From positions 1 to 21,222 of the IMG/VR virus record IMGVR_UViG_3300034170_000138: a DNA stretch of 21,222 nt. The stretch is one strand, 5' to 3'. Positions within the stretch are counted from its first letter, which is position 1; the number at the start of each line of letters is the position of its first letter. The notes under the pieces are model-generated. The model was not told the DNA's origin, searched no databases, and worked only from the letters and a program-made list of their open reading frames with translations. A program made the position numbers and the translations under genes. Shown here in pieces: positions 13,871 to 21,222 of the stretch. The stretch is from a virus.

Positions 13871-14589
13871 GGCGTCACGGCCCCCGAGATTCCGGTGACG
13901 GCGGTGCCGCCGGCGCGGAACGTGCCTGGCGCGTGCTCGTGCGTGCTGCCGACGTCGTGCCCGTTGTTCGTCATGGCGCCGGTGACACTCGTGTCGCCGA
14001 TCAGGGACGTGATGCCGGTGAGCGTCGTCGCTGCCGTGATGCCCAGCGTGGCGGCTTCGGTGGTGACGGTCGTGGCGGTCGTCGTGATGGTCGTCGCGTT
14101 GACGGTCATCGTGGTGGTGTCGATCTCCACGGACGGGGCCTGCAACTTGATCAGCGCACCAGCCTGCAGCGTGATGTTGCCGCCGGCGGTTGCGGTGATG
14201 TCGGAGGTCGTCTCCACGACGATCGGGCTGTCCTTGCCCTGCACGTGGATGCCGGCGGCCGACAGATAGACGAAGCGGCCCTTGTCGTCATGGATCGCGA
14301 CCTCGCCGCTCGCGAGCCCAGTCATGCGAACCGTCTGGTTGTTCGTCGCCACCACGACGCCGTTGGTGCGCTCACCGGCGATGAACAGCACGACCGCGTC
14401 GCTGCCGACCGGTGGGTTGGATACGAAGCCGTACTCCGCCAAGCGCGGCGTGTCGTCCTTCAGCTCGTCCTGGCCGAGCTGCACCTGCATGACTTGCGCC
14501 GACCTCGAGTCATCGACTTGCGTGATGCGCCCTGCGCCGATCGCCATCAACGTGCGACGCCAGAGGCGCGTGATCGCTGAGGTGTTCAT
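13867..14589 (-). CDS. Mu gp45-like baseplate spike / assembly protein
   Basis: A 240-aa protein matching the Mu gp45/P2 gpV central spike: an N-terminal OB-fold region (about 16-110, GRITQVDDSRSAQVMQVQ, then GSDAVVLFIAGERTNGVVV), a short linker, and a Thr-rich beta-helix (about 130-205) with repeated TTxT strands. The tip carries the H217-x-H219 metal-binding motif (STHEHAPG) typical of iron-tipped spikes. It should pierce the outer membrane when the tail contracts. Its start overlaps the upstream hub gene by 4 nt. It is full length and shows no obvious damage. In Mu, gp46 to gp48 would follow; here they are missing. Confidence 0.92.
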   Translation of the reverse strand: MNTSAITRLWRRTLMAIGAGRITQVDDSRSAQVMQVQLGQDELKDDTPRLAEYGFVSNPPVGSDAVVLFIAGERTNGVVVATNNQTVRMTGLASGEVAIHDDKGRFVYLSAAGIHVQGKDSPIVVETTSDITATAGGNITLQAGALIKLQAPSVEIDTTTMTVNATTITTTATTVTTEAATLGITAATTLTGITSLIGDTSVTGAMTNNGHDVGSTHEHAPGTFRAGGTAVTGISGAVTP

Positions 14590-15734
14590 CGTACGCCCAG
14601 GTTGTCAGGGAGCCCAGCAACCTCGGCAGCGAGTGCCGAGTCGAACACCGCCGGCGCGACGTCGAACGCTTGCGGAGGCATGATCACCAGATCGCAATGC
14701 GTTCCGTCTGCGCCTTTGCGATAGGTCACCTCGCTGATCGTCCAGACGCGGCCGCTGACCTTCAGCGTTGGCAGATCGAGAGCCACCAGTGTGTTCGCCT
14801 GGTAGAGCGAGCCAGCCTTGTCGCGCCAGCTGTCCGTGGTCAGCCGCACTGCGAAAGATCGGCCGAAGCGCCTCGAGGACTCCCAACCAGCGCGAGCAGC
14901 CGCAACCTCCTGACCGCCGATGCCTCCGCCGCTGGATTCGGCGATCAGGATCTTCAGGCGATGCCGCTTGACGGTCTGATCAGGTCTCGACGCGATGAGA
15001 TCGCCGCCGTTGCCGACGTCCAGGAACTTCGCCACCGGCTGCATGTAGCAGCGGTACTCGCTGAACCTCTCGTGCATGGATAGCGTCGCGCTCGCCGACT
15101 CGACGTTGATCCCTTGACGGAAGCCCGAGGCGGCACGTTGCGTGGTGGAGGCGCGCGCGAGCAGCAGGTTGCCGTCCTCGTCGTCGTAGGCCAGGAGGGC
15201 GCGGAACCGGCACAGGCGCTCGATGATCTCGTACGCGCTTTCTCCGCGCATCAGGTTGAACTTTGGGATCGGGGCGCCGGCGTCGTCGACGGCTTCGACC
15301 GTGATGCCGTAGGGTTCGGCCAGCTTGCGCGCCACCTCGAGCACAGACGAGCCGACGATCTGGCCGTTCGGCCACTCGGCGGAGCAATCGACGAGGTCGG
15401 CGCACTTGCTGCGCCCATAGACCGCAATCGCATGCTCGTCTTTGGAGATCGACGGGGTGACGATGTCGACGTAGCCGGTGATCACCGCCTGGCCGCCGAT
15501 GCGCACCGTGCACGGATCGCCGGGCTTGATCTGCAAGGCATCGGCATCCGCCGCGTAGAGATCTGTGAGGCGGAGCTCGAAATCGCTCGGCAGCCGCTCG
15601 ATGCCGCGCGTGATGCGCACGTCCTGCCAGCCGCCGTAGCTCCGGCCGTCGATGAGGATGGTGACGTCATCGCTGCGCGCGGCGTTCGCGGTGACGGTGA
15701 CGTGCTGCACTACAGGGTCGATCGGCTGGTTCAT
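14586..15734 (-). CDS. Mu gpP (gp44)-like baseplate hub / tail protein
   Basis: A 382-aa protein of the gpD/gp44 hub family. It has an N-terminal beta domain (about 22-110, TILIDGRSYGGWQDVRITRGIE, then ELRLTD, CTVRIGGQAVITGYVD and AVYGRSKCADLVDCSAEW). The middle reads SVLEVARKLAEPYGI, ESAYEIIERLCRFRALLAYDD and LLLARA. The C-terminal part has WESSRRFGRSF and the hallmark VWTISEVTYRKGADGT. The trimeric hub holds the gp45 spike and joins tube to baseplate. It overlaps the neighbouring genes by 4 nt on each side, so the module is tightly coupled. No frameshift or missing part is apparent. Confidence 0.92.
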   Translation of the reverse strand: MNQPIDPVVQHVTVTANAARSDDVTILIDGRSYGGWQDVRITRGIERLPSDFELRLTDLYAADADALQIKPGDPCTVRIGGQAVITGYVDIVTPSISKDEHAIAVYGRSKCADLVDCSAEWPNGQIVGSSVLEVARKLAEPYGITVEAVDDAGAPIPKFNLMRGESAYEIIERLCRFRALLAYDDEDGNLLLARASTTQRAASGFRQGINVESASATLSMHERFSEYRCYMQPVAKFLDVGNGGDLIASRPDQTVKRHRLKILIAESSGGGIGGQEVAAARAGWESSRRFGRSFAVRLTTDSWRDKAGSLYQANTLVALDLPTLKVSGRVWTISEVTYRKGADGTHCDLVIMPPQAFDVAPAVFDSALAAEVAGLPDNLGVR

Positions 15735-17104
15735 GAGATGAGGGCTTTCAGCACGCGAGGCATGAATGCAGGGTGAATGGGCGCTGCCCGAGACACGAGT
15801 TCGTCGGCACGCGACGGATCGCGATAGAGACGCTGGGCCAGCACGAGCGATGGGAGGGAGCTGGCAACATCAACGGTCACAAGGCCCGGGAGCGACGCGC
15901 CGCGGGCGTTGAGGTCCTTCACTGCCTGCACGCGCAGCGCGCGCAGAGACGCGTAGACGCCGTCCTCGAGCTGGTCGCCCGCGATCGTGATCTCGGTGTC
16001 GAGGTCGGCCAGCACTTGCGTTCGGACATCCGCCGCGTCGTCGCTTGACCATGGCTGGTACTTCGAGCCGGCAATGGCGAGCGTGACCACCGAAGCTCGT
16101 CGAAACAGGTCGGCGCACGCGCCCTGCACCACCAGGCCCCCGCCGGTCGCGACGCCGTCAGGCACGAAGTTGGCAAGTGACTGCAGCCCGCGCAGCGCGT
16201 CGCCTGGCGTCGATGCGACGTTCAGAATTGCGGTGGCCAGCGCCTGCACGGCATCGGTGAACGGCGCCGTGTTGCCGATACCGATCTGGGATGCAGCGCT
16301 GACGAGTGCCGTGCACGCGCTCGCAACCAATGCGCGCGCGGCAGAACGAGCGGCGGCGAGCCCTTGTGGCGTCAGGCCAGCCGTAGCTGGGATGATCTCG
16401 CCTACCGAGACGCCGGATGCCAGGCCGAGCAGGCGGCCATAGTTGCCAGGCAGAGAGACGGCCAGCTTGATGAGGCTGGTGGCGTCGTTGCCCACGCGCT
16501 GCGCCTGAGCTGACCATGCGACAGCTTGCGCCTGAACCTGATTGGCTTGCGATGCGCCAGCGACCAGTGGGCCGGCAGCCTTTGCGACGAAGGCCGCGTT
16601 GCTTGCGCTCGCGGCCGCGGACGAGGCACTGGCGACTGCATTCGCGCCGTCCGACACCGACGACGGGTAGAGGCGCTGTCCCTGCCGGACGAACTGGAAG
16701 CGGTAGGCGAATGTGCGGCCCTGCTCCGTCTCCTCCCAGTCGAACCCGATGACCGCGACCTGCACGCGCCCGAGCGTGGGGTGCACGAGCTCCCCGTCGC
16801 CAGGCGCCTCCACCGCGGCGATCATGCGCGCCCGCTGAGCGATGACGTCGTCGCCAGTGACAAAGCCGACGATCTGGATCCGGCGCGACTGCCGGCCGAG
16901 ATCTTCCACCCATGGAAGGTCGCGGAACGGGTACTCGTGCACCGCGTTGCGCCGGCCCGCCTGGCCGCCGCCGCCGCGCACGGCGAACGGCACGTTCCGG
17001 AAGGACGCGGGCTGCAGCTGATCCCAGAACGAAGGCGCGGCGGCCGCGCTTCGCGCTGCTGCGTCGATCGAGGCCGCTCCGCTTGTGGCTTGCGGATCGC
17101 TCAT
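15731..17104 (-). CDS. Mu gpN (gp43)-like DNA circularisation/tail protein
   Basis: A 457-aa protein with the DNA-circularisation N-terminal domain at about residues 25-118: FWDQLQPASFRNVPFAV, RRNAVHEYPFRDLPWVEDLG, IVGFVTGDDV, then GELVHPTLGRVQV and a WEETEQGRTFAYRFQFV end. The remaining 340 residues are Ala-rich and helical. In Mu, gpN is a baseplate/tail component acting between tape measure and hub; the family name comes from a related protein annotation, and circularisation is not expected to be its real activity here. Both ends overlap the neighbouring genes by 4 nt. Confidence 0.9.
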   Translation of the reverse strand: MSDPQATSGAASIDAAARSAAAAPSFWDQLQPASFRNVPFAVRGGGGQAGRRNAVHEYPFRDLPWVEDLGRQSRRIQIVGFVTGDDVIAQRARMIAAVEAPGDGELVHPTLGRVQVAVIGFDWEETEQGRTFAYRFQFVRQGQRLYPSSVSDGANAVASASSAAASASNAAFVAKAAGPLVAGASQANQVQAQAVAWSAQAQRVGNDATSLIKLAVSLPGNYGRLLGLASGVSVGEIIPATAGLTPQGLAAARSAARALVASACTALVSAASQIGIGNTAPFTDAVQALATAILNVASTPGDALRGLQSLANFVPDGVATGGGLVVQGACADLFRRASVVTLAIAGSKYQPWSSDDAADVRTQVLADLDTEITIAGDQLEDGVYASLRALRVQAVKDLNARGASLPGLVTVDVASSLPSLVLAQRLYRDPSRADELVSRAAPIHPAFMPRVLKALIS

Positions 17105-18675
17105 GGCAGGTCTCCGCTGGGCATGGCGTATTGGGTCAGGGTGGGCTGATAGGCGCTGGAGACCGGCGTCCCGCCCTGTGCCTTCGCAACCGCCGTGACG
17201 CGCGTGCCGGCAGGGAGGCCGTGAACATGCAACTCGATCGATTGCACGGCCGCCGCGTTGTACTGGTCTTTCGAGAACGGCTGCTTGCCCTGTTCATGGC
17301 TCACCATCGCGGCCATCAGGGCTGCACGCGTTTCGCGGTCATCCAGATCCAGATGCTGATCAGGGGAGAAGCCGGTCTTCTTGGAAACGTCGTCGACGTA
17401 CGCCCCGGTGTTGTTCTCGCTGGGCGGCGCGTACTTGCCGATGATGCTGCGGGGCGTGTCGATTCCACGTGAGCCGTAGAGCCCGAGCTGCTCGCCCATT
17501 GCTCGCAGGCCATCGCCGGGGCTGGCGAACTGCGCGAAGCCGCCGACGGATGGCACCCCGCCCCAGGATCTGAGGTTGCCGGGGTTGTTGCGCTTGATCG
17601 CCTCCGGCAGAGCGCCAGGCCTCAAGGAGCCACCGATCTGGCCGCTGACGGAACGCTGGGCAGCCGTCGTCAGAGCTCGCTCACCGAACAGACCGTGGGA
17701 CACGGTGTCGAACAGCGCCGAGACGCCGGTCAGGCGCATGCCTGCTCGGATCGCGTCACCGTTGAATCCCATCGCGGCGGGGAACGGATTGGTGTGCGAT
17801 TCTGTGAGCCGGCCGGTCAGTGCGTCCATGCCCTTCGTCAGCGCTGGCACCATCCGTGAGCCGATGCTGTTTCCGACGCCATCGGCCGCGGCCTTGAGCC
17901 GATTCAGCGAGTTCGTGAAGTCGACCGACCACTGCAGCGCCTGGGGGCCAGCTTCGCCATGCAGCCTTCTGAATTCGGCGGAGAGGCGGCTGATGGCCTC
18001 GGGGCCTTGCATCAGCAGCGGAATTGCGTCCGGCGGGATATGCAGTGCGTTGGCGAGCGCCTCGCGCACGTGCGGATCTGCGATTCGGGACATCGCGAGC
18101 GCAATACCATTCATCGCTCCGTCGACGTCAACCATGCCATTCTTCATCGGCGTGCCGATGCCGAGCTTCTCCAGCGCTTGCAATGCCTCGGCATCGCGGC
18201 CCCACTTCGCGTTGTGCAAGGTCGTTCCCAAACCATCGAGGGTGTTGGTGAGAACATCCGCGTGCACGCCGGCCAACTGGGCTGCGCCACGCCAGTCCTG
18301 AAGCGCTTGAGAGGAGATTCCGAGGCGTTGAGACGTCCGATTGATTTCGAATCCCGAACTCGCGAAGCGCACGCCCAGCCCGATCGCAGCGCCACCGGCT
18401 GCCAGCAGCCCGCCGACGATGCCGCCGGCGCCCAACACTGTCTCTAGTGGCCCCAACGACAGGCCCAGCGTCCGGCCCATGGTGACCGCTGCGTTCGAAA
18501 CGTTGCCCATTCCCTTCGCGACCTTGTTGAGGTGCATCTCGCGGGAGAGGGCGCCCACCTGGCGCTGCACGTTGACGAGCGGGCGCGCAGCCTTGCTCGC
18601 CTGATCGTTCAGCTTGCGGAACGTCTTGGTGAAGTCGTCGATCGCTGAAACGCGAACCTGGAAATTGTTCGCCAT
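17101..18675 (-). CDS. Tail tape measure protein with lysozyme-like segment
   Basis: A 524-aa tape measure: an N-terminal helical/coiled region (FTKTFRKLNDQASKAARPLVNVQ), a hydrophobic Gly-rich region (about 75-105, GAGGIVGGLLAAGGAAIGLG), and a helical body typical of Mu gp42-like proteins (RLGISSQALQDWRGAAQLAG). Residues about 360-480 carry a KRNNPGNLRSWG segment continuing to GLYGSRGIDTPRSIIGKYAPPSENNTGAYVDDV-type sequence. That is a structural lysozyme-like domain used by phages to cut peptidoglycan locally. Tape length sets tail length, so this protein, shorter than the roughly 690-aa Mu gp42 I recall, implies a shorter tail. AGGAG precedes the ATG at 18675. No tail-chaperone frameshift pair is seen upstream. 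Confidence 0.9.
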   Translation of the reverse strand: MANNFQVRVSAIDDFTKTFRKLNDQASKAARPLVNVQRQVGALSREMHLNKVAKGMGNVSNAAVTMGRTLGLSLGPLETVLGAGGIVGGLLAAGGAAIGLGVRFASSGFEINRTSQRLGISSQALQDWRGAAQLAGVHADVLTNTLDGLGTTLHNAKWGRDAEALQALEKLGIGTPMKNGMVDVDGAMNGIALAMSRIADPHVREALANALHIPPDAIPLLMQGPEAISRLSAEFRRLHGEAGPQALQWSVDFTNSLNRLKAAADGVGNSIGSRMVPALTKGMDALTGRLTESHTNPFPAAMGFNGDAIRAGMRLTGVSALFDTVSHGLFGERALTTAAQRSVSGQIGGSLRPGALPEAIKRNNPGNLRSWGGVPSVGGFAQFASPGDGLRAMGEQLGLYGSRGIDTPRSIIGKYAPPSENNTGAYVDDVSKKTGFSPDQHLDLDDRETRAALMAAMVSHEQGKQPFSKDQYNAAAVQSIELHVHGLPAGTRVTAVAKAQGGTPVSSAYQPTLTQYAMPSGDLP

Positions 18676-18819
18676 GCTGTCTCCTGGATCTCAATGGCAC
18701 AACCGCGTGCCCGATCGCGGCGCAATAGATAGCGTGCAGCGGCCTGCTTGACTGCGCGCGTGCGCGGCTGCGCGAACCTGAGAAATGACGCGCTGCATGC
18801 CGTCGGCAGATGGGCGGTA

Positions 18820-19449
18820 CTACATCGCGTTCGTGATGTACGCACGAACAGAAGAGGTGAATCGCAGCTTCACGCGATACAGCGCGCGAGGCGCGAGCGG
18901 AATATTCGGCGCCAACCCGATGACGGCAAGCTCGCCCGCGCCGACCTCGTTGAATGATCCGCCGGCCAAGCTGGCGCTGCTCACGTTCCCTGTCGGTGGC
19001 GCGTAGTTCAGCGCAGCGGTCACGCCGCCTCGCTCGAGCATCTGCGCTGTGATGCCAGGGCTCGCGCCATCGCCAATGATGTCGAACAGGTGGCCAGCGG
19101 CCGGCAACACCCACACAAAGCGTCCGACACCGCCGCCCGCCGCGATAGACGGCTGGGTCGCGTCGAAGGGCGACGCGGGCGCCACGCCGACTATCACACC
19201 GAACTCGCTGCTGATGGTCCGAAGCTGACTTGTCGTGCGCGCCAGCGTGCCGGCGGAGATGGGGACACCGCCATGCAACTTGATCACGGGCGCACCGGCG
19301 AAGGACTGCAGCGAATCGATGACGACGTCGCCCATTGCATACGCATTCGCGTCCGTATCCAGGAGGCGCCAAAGCGCCGGCGCAGAGGCTCCGGTCAATG
19401 CGCGGAGGTCGCTGTGGGGGACGAGGCCGAGGCTGAAGGTGGTTGACAT
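18820..19449 (-). CDS. Unrecognised phage protein (209 aa)
   Basis: A 209-aa, Gly/Ala-rich, beta-strand-rich protein with no membrane helix or Cys, starting at ATG 19449 with AGGA upstream. Segments include GDVVIDSLQSFAGAPVIKLHGG, GRFVWVLPAAGHLFDIIGDG and GELAVIGLAPNIPLAPRALYRVKLRF. The composition is that of a virion protein. Position upstream of the tape measure would suit a tail tube or decoration protein, but the sequence does not look like Mu gp40 or P2 FII. A 144-bp gap to the tape measure holds only a doubtful 35-aa ORF. Function unknown. Confidence 0.75.
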   Translation of the reverse strand: MSTTFSLGLVPHSDLRALTGASAPALWRLLDTDANAYAMGDVVIDSLQSFAGAPVIKLHGGVPISAGTLARTTSQLRTISSEFGVIVGVAPASPFDATQPSIAAGGGVGRFVWVLPAAGHLFDIIGDGASPGITAQMLERGGVTAALNYAPPTGNVSSASLAGGSFNEVGAGELAVIGLAPNIPLAPRALYRVKLRFTSSVRAYITNAM

Positions 19450-19557
19450 TGGGGATCCTGGTCAATGGGAAAAGCGGGCGCTCGACTCGGCCGAGATAGA
19501 CGCGGGCGGTCCGCGCGGCGTTTCAGCGAGATTGCTCGAAGGTGCTCGGTGCGTGGC

Positions 19558-20322
19558 TCAATCGTGGAGCTTAGAGGCGTACCCGCGCTTGGTGAACATG
19601 TCGGCGCGCACCTGCTCTTGCGTGCGCAGGGCGCGGGACTTGTAGGCTTCGAGCTTGTTGAATGCCATGCGCGGTTCGCGGACACGGAGTGCGAGCTCAG
19701 CCAGCGCAGGGTCGTCGTCGATGTGCGCGAGCTTCACCGACTTGCCGTCGACTAGCGCCGTCATCGAATCGCCATGCAGGAGATAGCCGACGCCGCGCAG
19801 ATCGGGCAGCAACATCTCGCTGAGCTGCTGGTTGACATACGCCCCCGTCGCATTGGATGCGACGACCAGCATCCGCATCGCTTCGATCATCGGCGCCGCA
19901 GCCTGGGCAACCTGCTCGGCGAGGGCCCGATTCACAGCGCCGCCATGCTCGAGCGCGACTTTCTGCAGGGCAATCCGTTCGGCGTCCAGCTTGGCCTCGG
20001 CAGCCGCAAGCGACTCCGCCAAGTTCTTGCTGACTCGAACTTTGCGATCGGCCTTGGCCGCGGCGTCCGCCACCGCGCCTTCTAACTTCTTGGCATCCTT
20101 CTCGATCAGCTCAGCGGCCGAATCGGTCATCGCCAGAGCCAGCTTCGTGTCGTTCGCCGCCAGGGCGTTCGCCGCATCCTCCTGGAGCGCTCTCGCGCTG
20201 GCGATTTCCCTGTTCTGGTTGTCGATCGCCGCGTTGATCCGCATCACCTCGTCATAGGCGACAAGGGCTTGCGCGATCGCCTGGCGGTGCTCGGGGGAGA
20301 TCTCCGGGATTTCGAATTTCAT
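19558..20322 (-). CDS. Coiled-coil phage protein (254 aa)
   Basis: A 254-aa protein starting at ATG 20322. Residues 10-140 are a nearly continuous, Ala/Glu/Lys-rich coiled coil (AIDNQNREIASARALQEDAANALAA, then AESLAAAEAKLDAERIALQ). A globular C-terminal part follows (LLPDLRGVGYLLHGDSMTALVDGKSVKLAHIDDDPALAELALRVRE). The layout resembles phage scaffold-type or head-assembly helpers, but no specific family is recognised. It lies between a Zn-motif gene and the 209-aa gene on the same strand. Confidence 0.75.
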   Translation of the reverse strand: MKFEIPEISPEHRQAIAQALVAYDEVMRINAAIDNQNREIASARALQEDAANALAANDTKLALAMTDSAAELIEKDAKKLEGAVADAAAKADRKVRVSKNLAESLAAAEAKLDAERIALQKVALEHGGAVNRALAEQVAQAAAPMIEAMRMLVVASNATGAYVNQQLSEMLLPDLRGVGYLLHGDSMTALVDGKSVKLAHIDDDPALAELALRVREPRMAFNKLEAYKSRALRTQEQVRADMFTKRGYASKLHD

Positions 20323-20346
20323 CGGGTTCTTTCGTTGCGCCGGCGA

Positions 20347-20913
20347 TCAGATGGCAGCGGCCGGGCCGGCGCCGGGCGTGCTCGTGTTCTCGATGGCCGC
20401 GGCGCGCACGGTGCGGGCGACAGGCGCGGCGAAGCACTGGATCCGCGCCCAGGCCATCGCTTCGCTGACGGTCGGCATCTGGCCGTTGCCGCGGCGGAAG
20501 TCGAGCGCCTCGATCTCCGGGGGCCCAGCTGCTCGCGTCAGGCGCCGCACTGTCTCGTCGCTGTCCGCCTGGCGCGCGGACAGTTGCTCGAGTTCGGACG
20601 GGTCCTCGATGGACAACGCGTGGGCCGGATCGGCGTTGTCGACTGAGGGCCGTTCGCTCGGGAAGCGCCCGCTGGAGTCGCAGGCGTTACAGGTGCCATG
20701 ACGGGCGCCATGACAGCCGCCGCCAAGCCCCTTCGCCATTGCGCCCAGTCCGTCGAGCGCCAGGCGTGCAGCGCGCGCATTGCTGGCGAGCGGCGGCCGG
20801 GACGTGTCGAGTACGCCGGCCACGATGCGCACGAGCTGGTCCGCGCGCGCCGCGCCGACCGTGCATTGCGCGTGCTTGTGGCCCGATGCTCGTCCGCGCG
20901 CGACGTCGGTCAT
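20347..20913 (-). CDS. Phage protein with putative zinc-binding knuckle
   Basis: A 188-aa protein whose start overlaps the preceding stop (ATGA at 20913-20910). Residues about 70-85 read GGCHGARHGTCNACDSSG, a C-H-x3-H-x2-C-x2-C arrangement that could bind one zinc. The N-terminal part has a helix (ADQLVRIVAGVLDTSR, AARLALDGLGAMAKGLG) and the C-terminal part another (DPSELEQLSARQADSDETVRRLTRAAG). It is a phage-type protein of unknown role, possibly nucleic-acid or protein binding. Confidence 0.65.
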   Translation of the reverse strand: MTDVARGRASGHKHAQCTVGAARADQLVRIVAGVLDTSRPPLASNARAARLALDGLGAMAKGLGGGCHGARHGTCNACDSSGRFPSERPSVDNADPAHALSIEDPSELEQLSARQADSDETVRRLTRAAGPPEIEALDFRRGNGQMPTVSEAMAWARIQCFAAPVARTVRAAAIENTSTPGAGPAAAI

Positions 20914-21194
20914 TGAAGTCCTCCGCCAGCATTCGCAAGGGGGGTACGAAGCCCCTTCCCGAATTCGAGCGTTGCGCAGATAAGCCCCATCAGCTTACCG
21001 AGCTCCGCGATGGCGTCGTCGCGGCCGGCCTGGTACTGCGCCCGCTCGGAGGCCGTGAGCGGCCGGCCTGGCAGCGCCGGCGACCATTCGACGGCCGCAG
21101 TCCCGCGTTGGCCCGGGATGATCGGAGGAACGATCAGCGTAGCCGTCCAGCGACCGACAGGCCAGGAGCGGACGAAGACAGGTTCAGCGGACAT
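20910..21194 (-). CDS. Small conserved-type phage protein (EWSP motif)
   Basis: A 94-aa protein from ATG 21194 with GGAG 9 nt upstream. It reads VGRWTATLIVPP, then AAVEWSPALPGRPLTASERAQYQAGRDDAIAELGKLMG. From memory, the VGRWTxxL...EWSPxxPxxLTxxExxxYxxGRDxxxxEL pattern is a common small protein in prophages of Burkholderiales and Rhizobiales, usually in the early or regulatory region and without known function. It is coupled to the Zn-motif gene downstream. Finding it just upstream of structural genes is one sign of mosaicism. Confidence 0.7.
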   Translation of the reverse strand: MSAEPVFVRSWPVGRWTATLIVPPIIPGQRGTAAVEWSPALPGRPLTASERAQYQAGRDDAIAELGKLMGLICATLEFGKGLRTPLANAGGGLQ

Positions 21195-21222
21195 TCACAT
21201 AGCTCCTGCCACCACACAGTCC

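Noticed and set aside
18691-18798. 35-aa ORF between the 209-aa gene and the tape measure, considered as a tail assembly chaperone
   Set aside because: Too short, Arg/Ala/Ser-rich, no slippery heptamer, and no second frame to extend it.

Overview
The window is GC-rich and codes densely on both strands. A PEP-CTERM exosortase-substrate protein next to secreted phosphatases, together with strongly GC-ending codons, suggests a betaproteobacterium of the Burkholderiales (Rubrivivax/Leptothrix/Aquincola-like). This is an inference from gene content, because no rRNA or other phylogenetic marker is present.

Region 1 (1-4163) looks like host chromosome with a phosphate-scavenging theme. A PEP-CTERM protein and a secreted bifunctional metallophosphatase/5'-nucleotidase form a minus-strand pair; the nucleotidase runs off the left edge. 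A phosphoesterase/phospholipase C-family enzyme is read divergently on the plus strand. The 349-bp region between them contains an 18-bp sequence with the 7+4+7 layout of a Pho box.

Region 2 (4164-10160) is an accessory island. It begins with about 0.8 kb holding no secure gene, then a frameshifted ORF and a heptamer repeat. Next comes a compact minus-strand three-gene operon of unknown function (6949 to 5458). It is followed by plus-strand genes: a small lipoprotein, a membrane protein with a soluble N-terminal half, a likely truncated SRAP-peptidase remnant, a protein with an RxxxxxH (HEPN-like) motif, and a membrane-anchored protein of a widespread uncharacterised type. Several of these genes look less GC-rich than their flanks.

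Region 3 (10161-21222) is entirely minus-strand and phage-derived. In transcription order it holds three small or medium phage genes (94, 188 and 254 aa), an unrecognised 209-aa phage protein, then a translationally coupled Mu-like contractile-tail module: tape measure, gpN/DNA-circularisation, gpP/gp44 hub and gp45 spike. The module stops there. The expected wedge proteins (gp46/W, gp47/J, gp48) and tail fibres do not follow, and no sheath, tube or tail chaperone precedes the tape measure. A block of small regulatory-type genes follows instead: an HTH protein, a protein with a phage-protease-like C-terminal motif, a winged-helix-like protein, short ORFs, and a membrane-anchored WYL-like protein. 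This suggests a rearranged or defective prophage, or a phage-derived element.

The most unusual non-coding signal is a cluster of eight TGCGGACA octamers within about 310 bp. It includes a perfect 16-bp tandem repeat at the start of the HTH gene and a pair of mutually reverse-complementary 14-bp near-palindromes inside that gene. It resembles an operator array or iteron-type origin. No tRNA, rRNA, CRISPR array, integrase, transposase or IS element was recognised.
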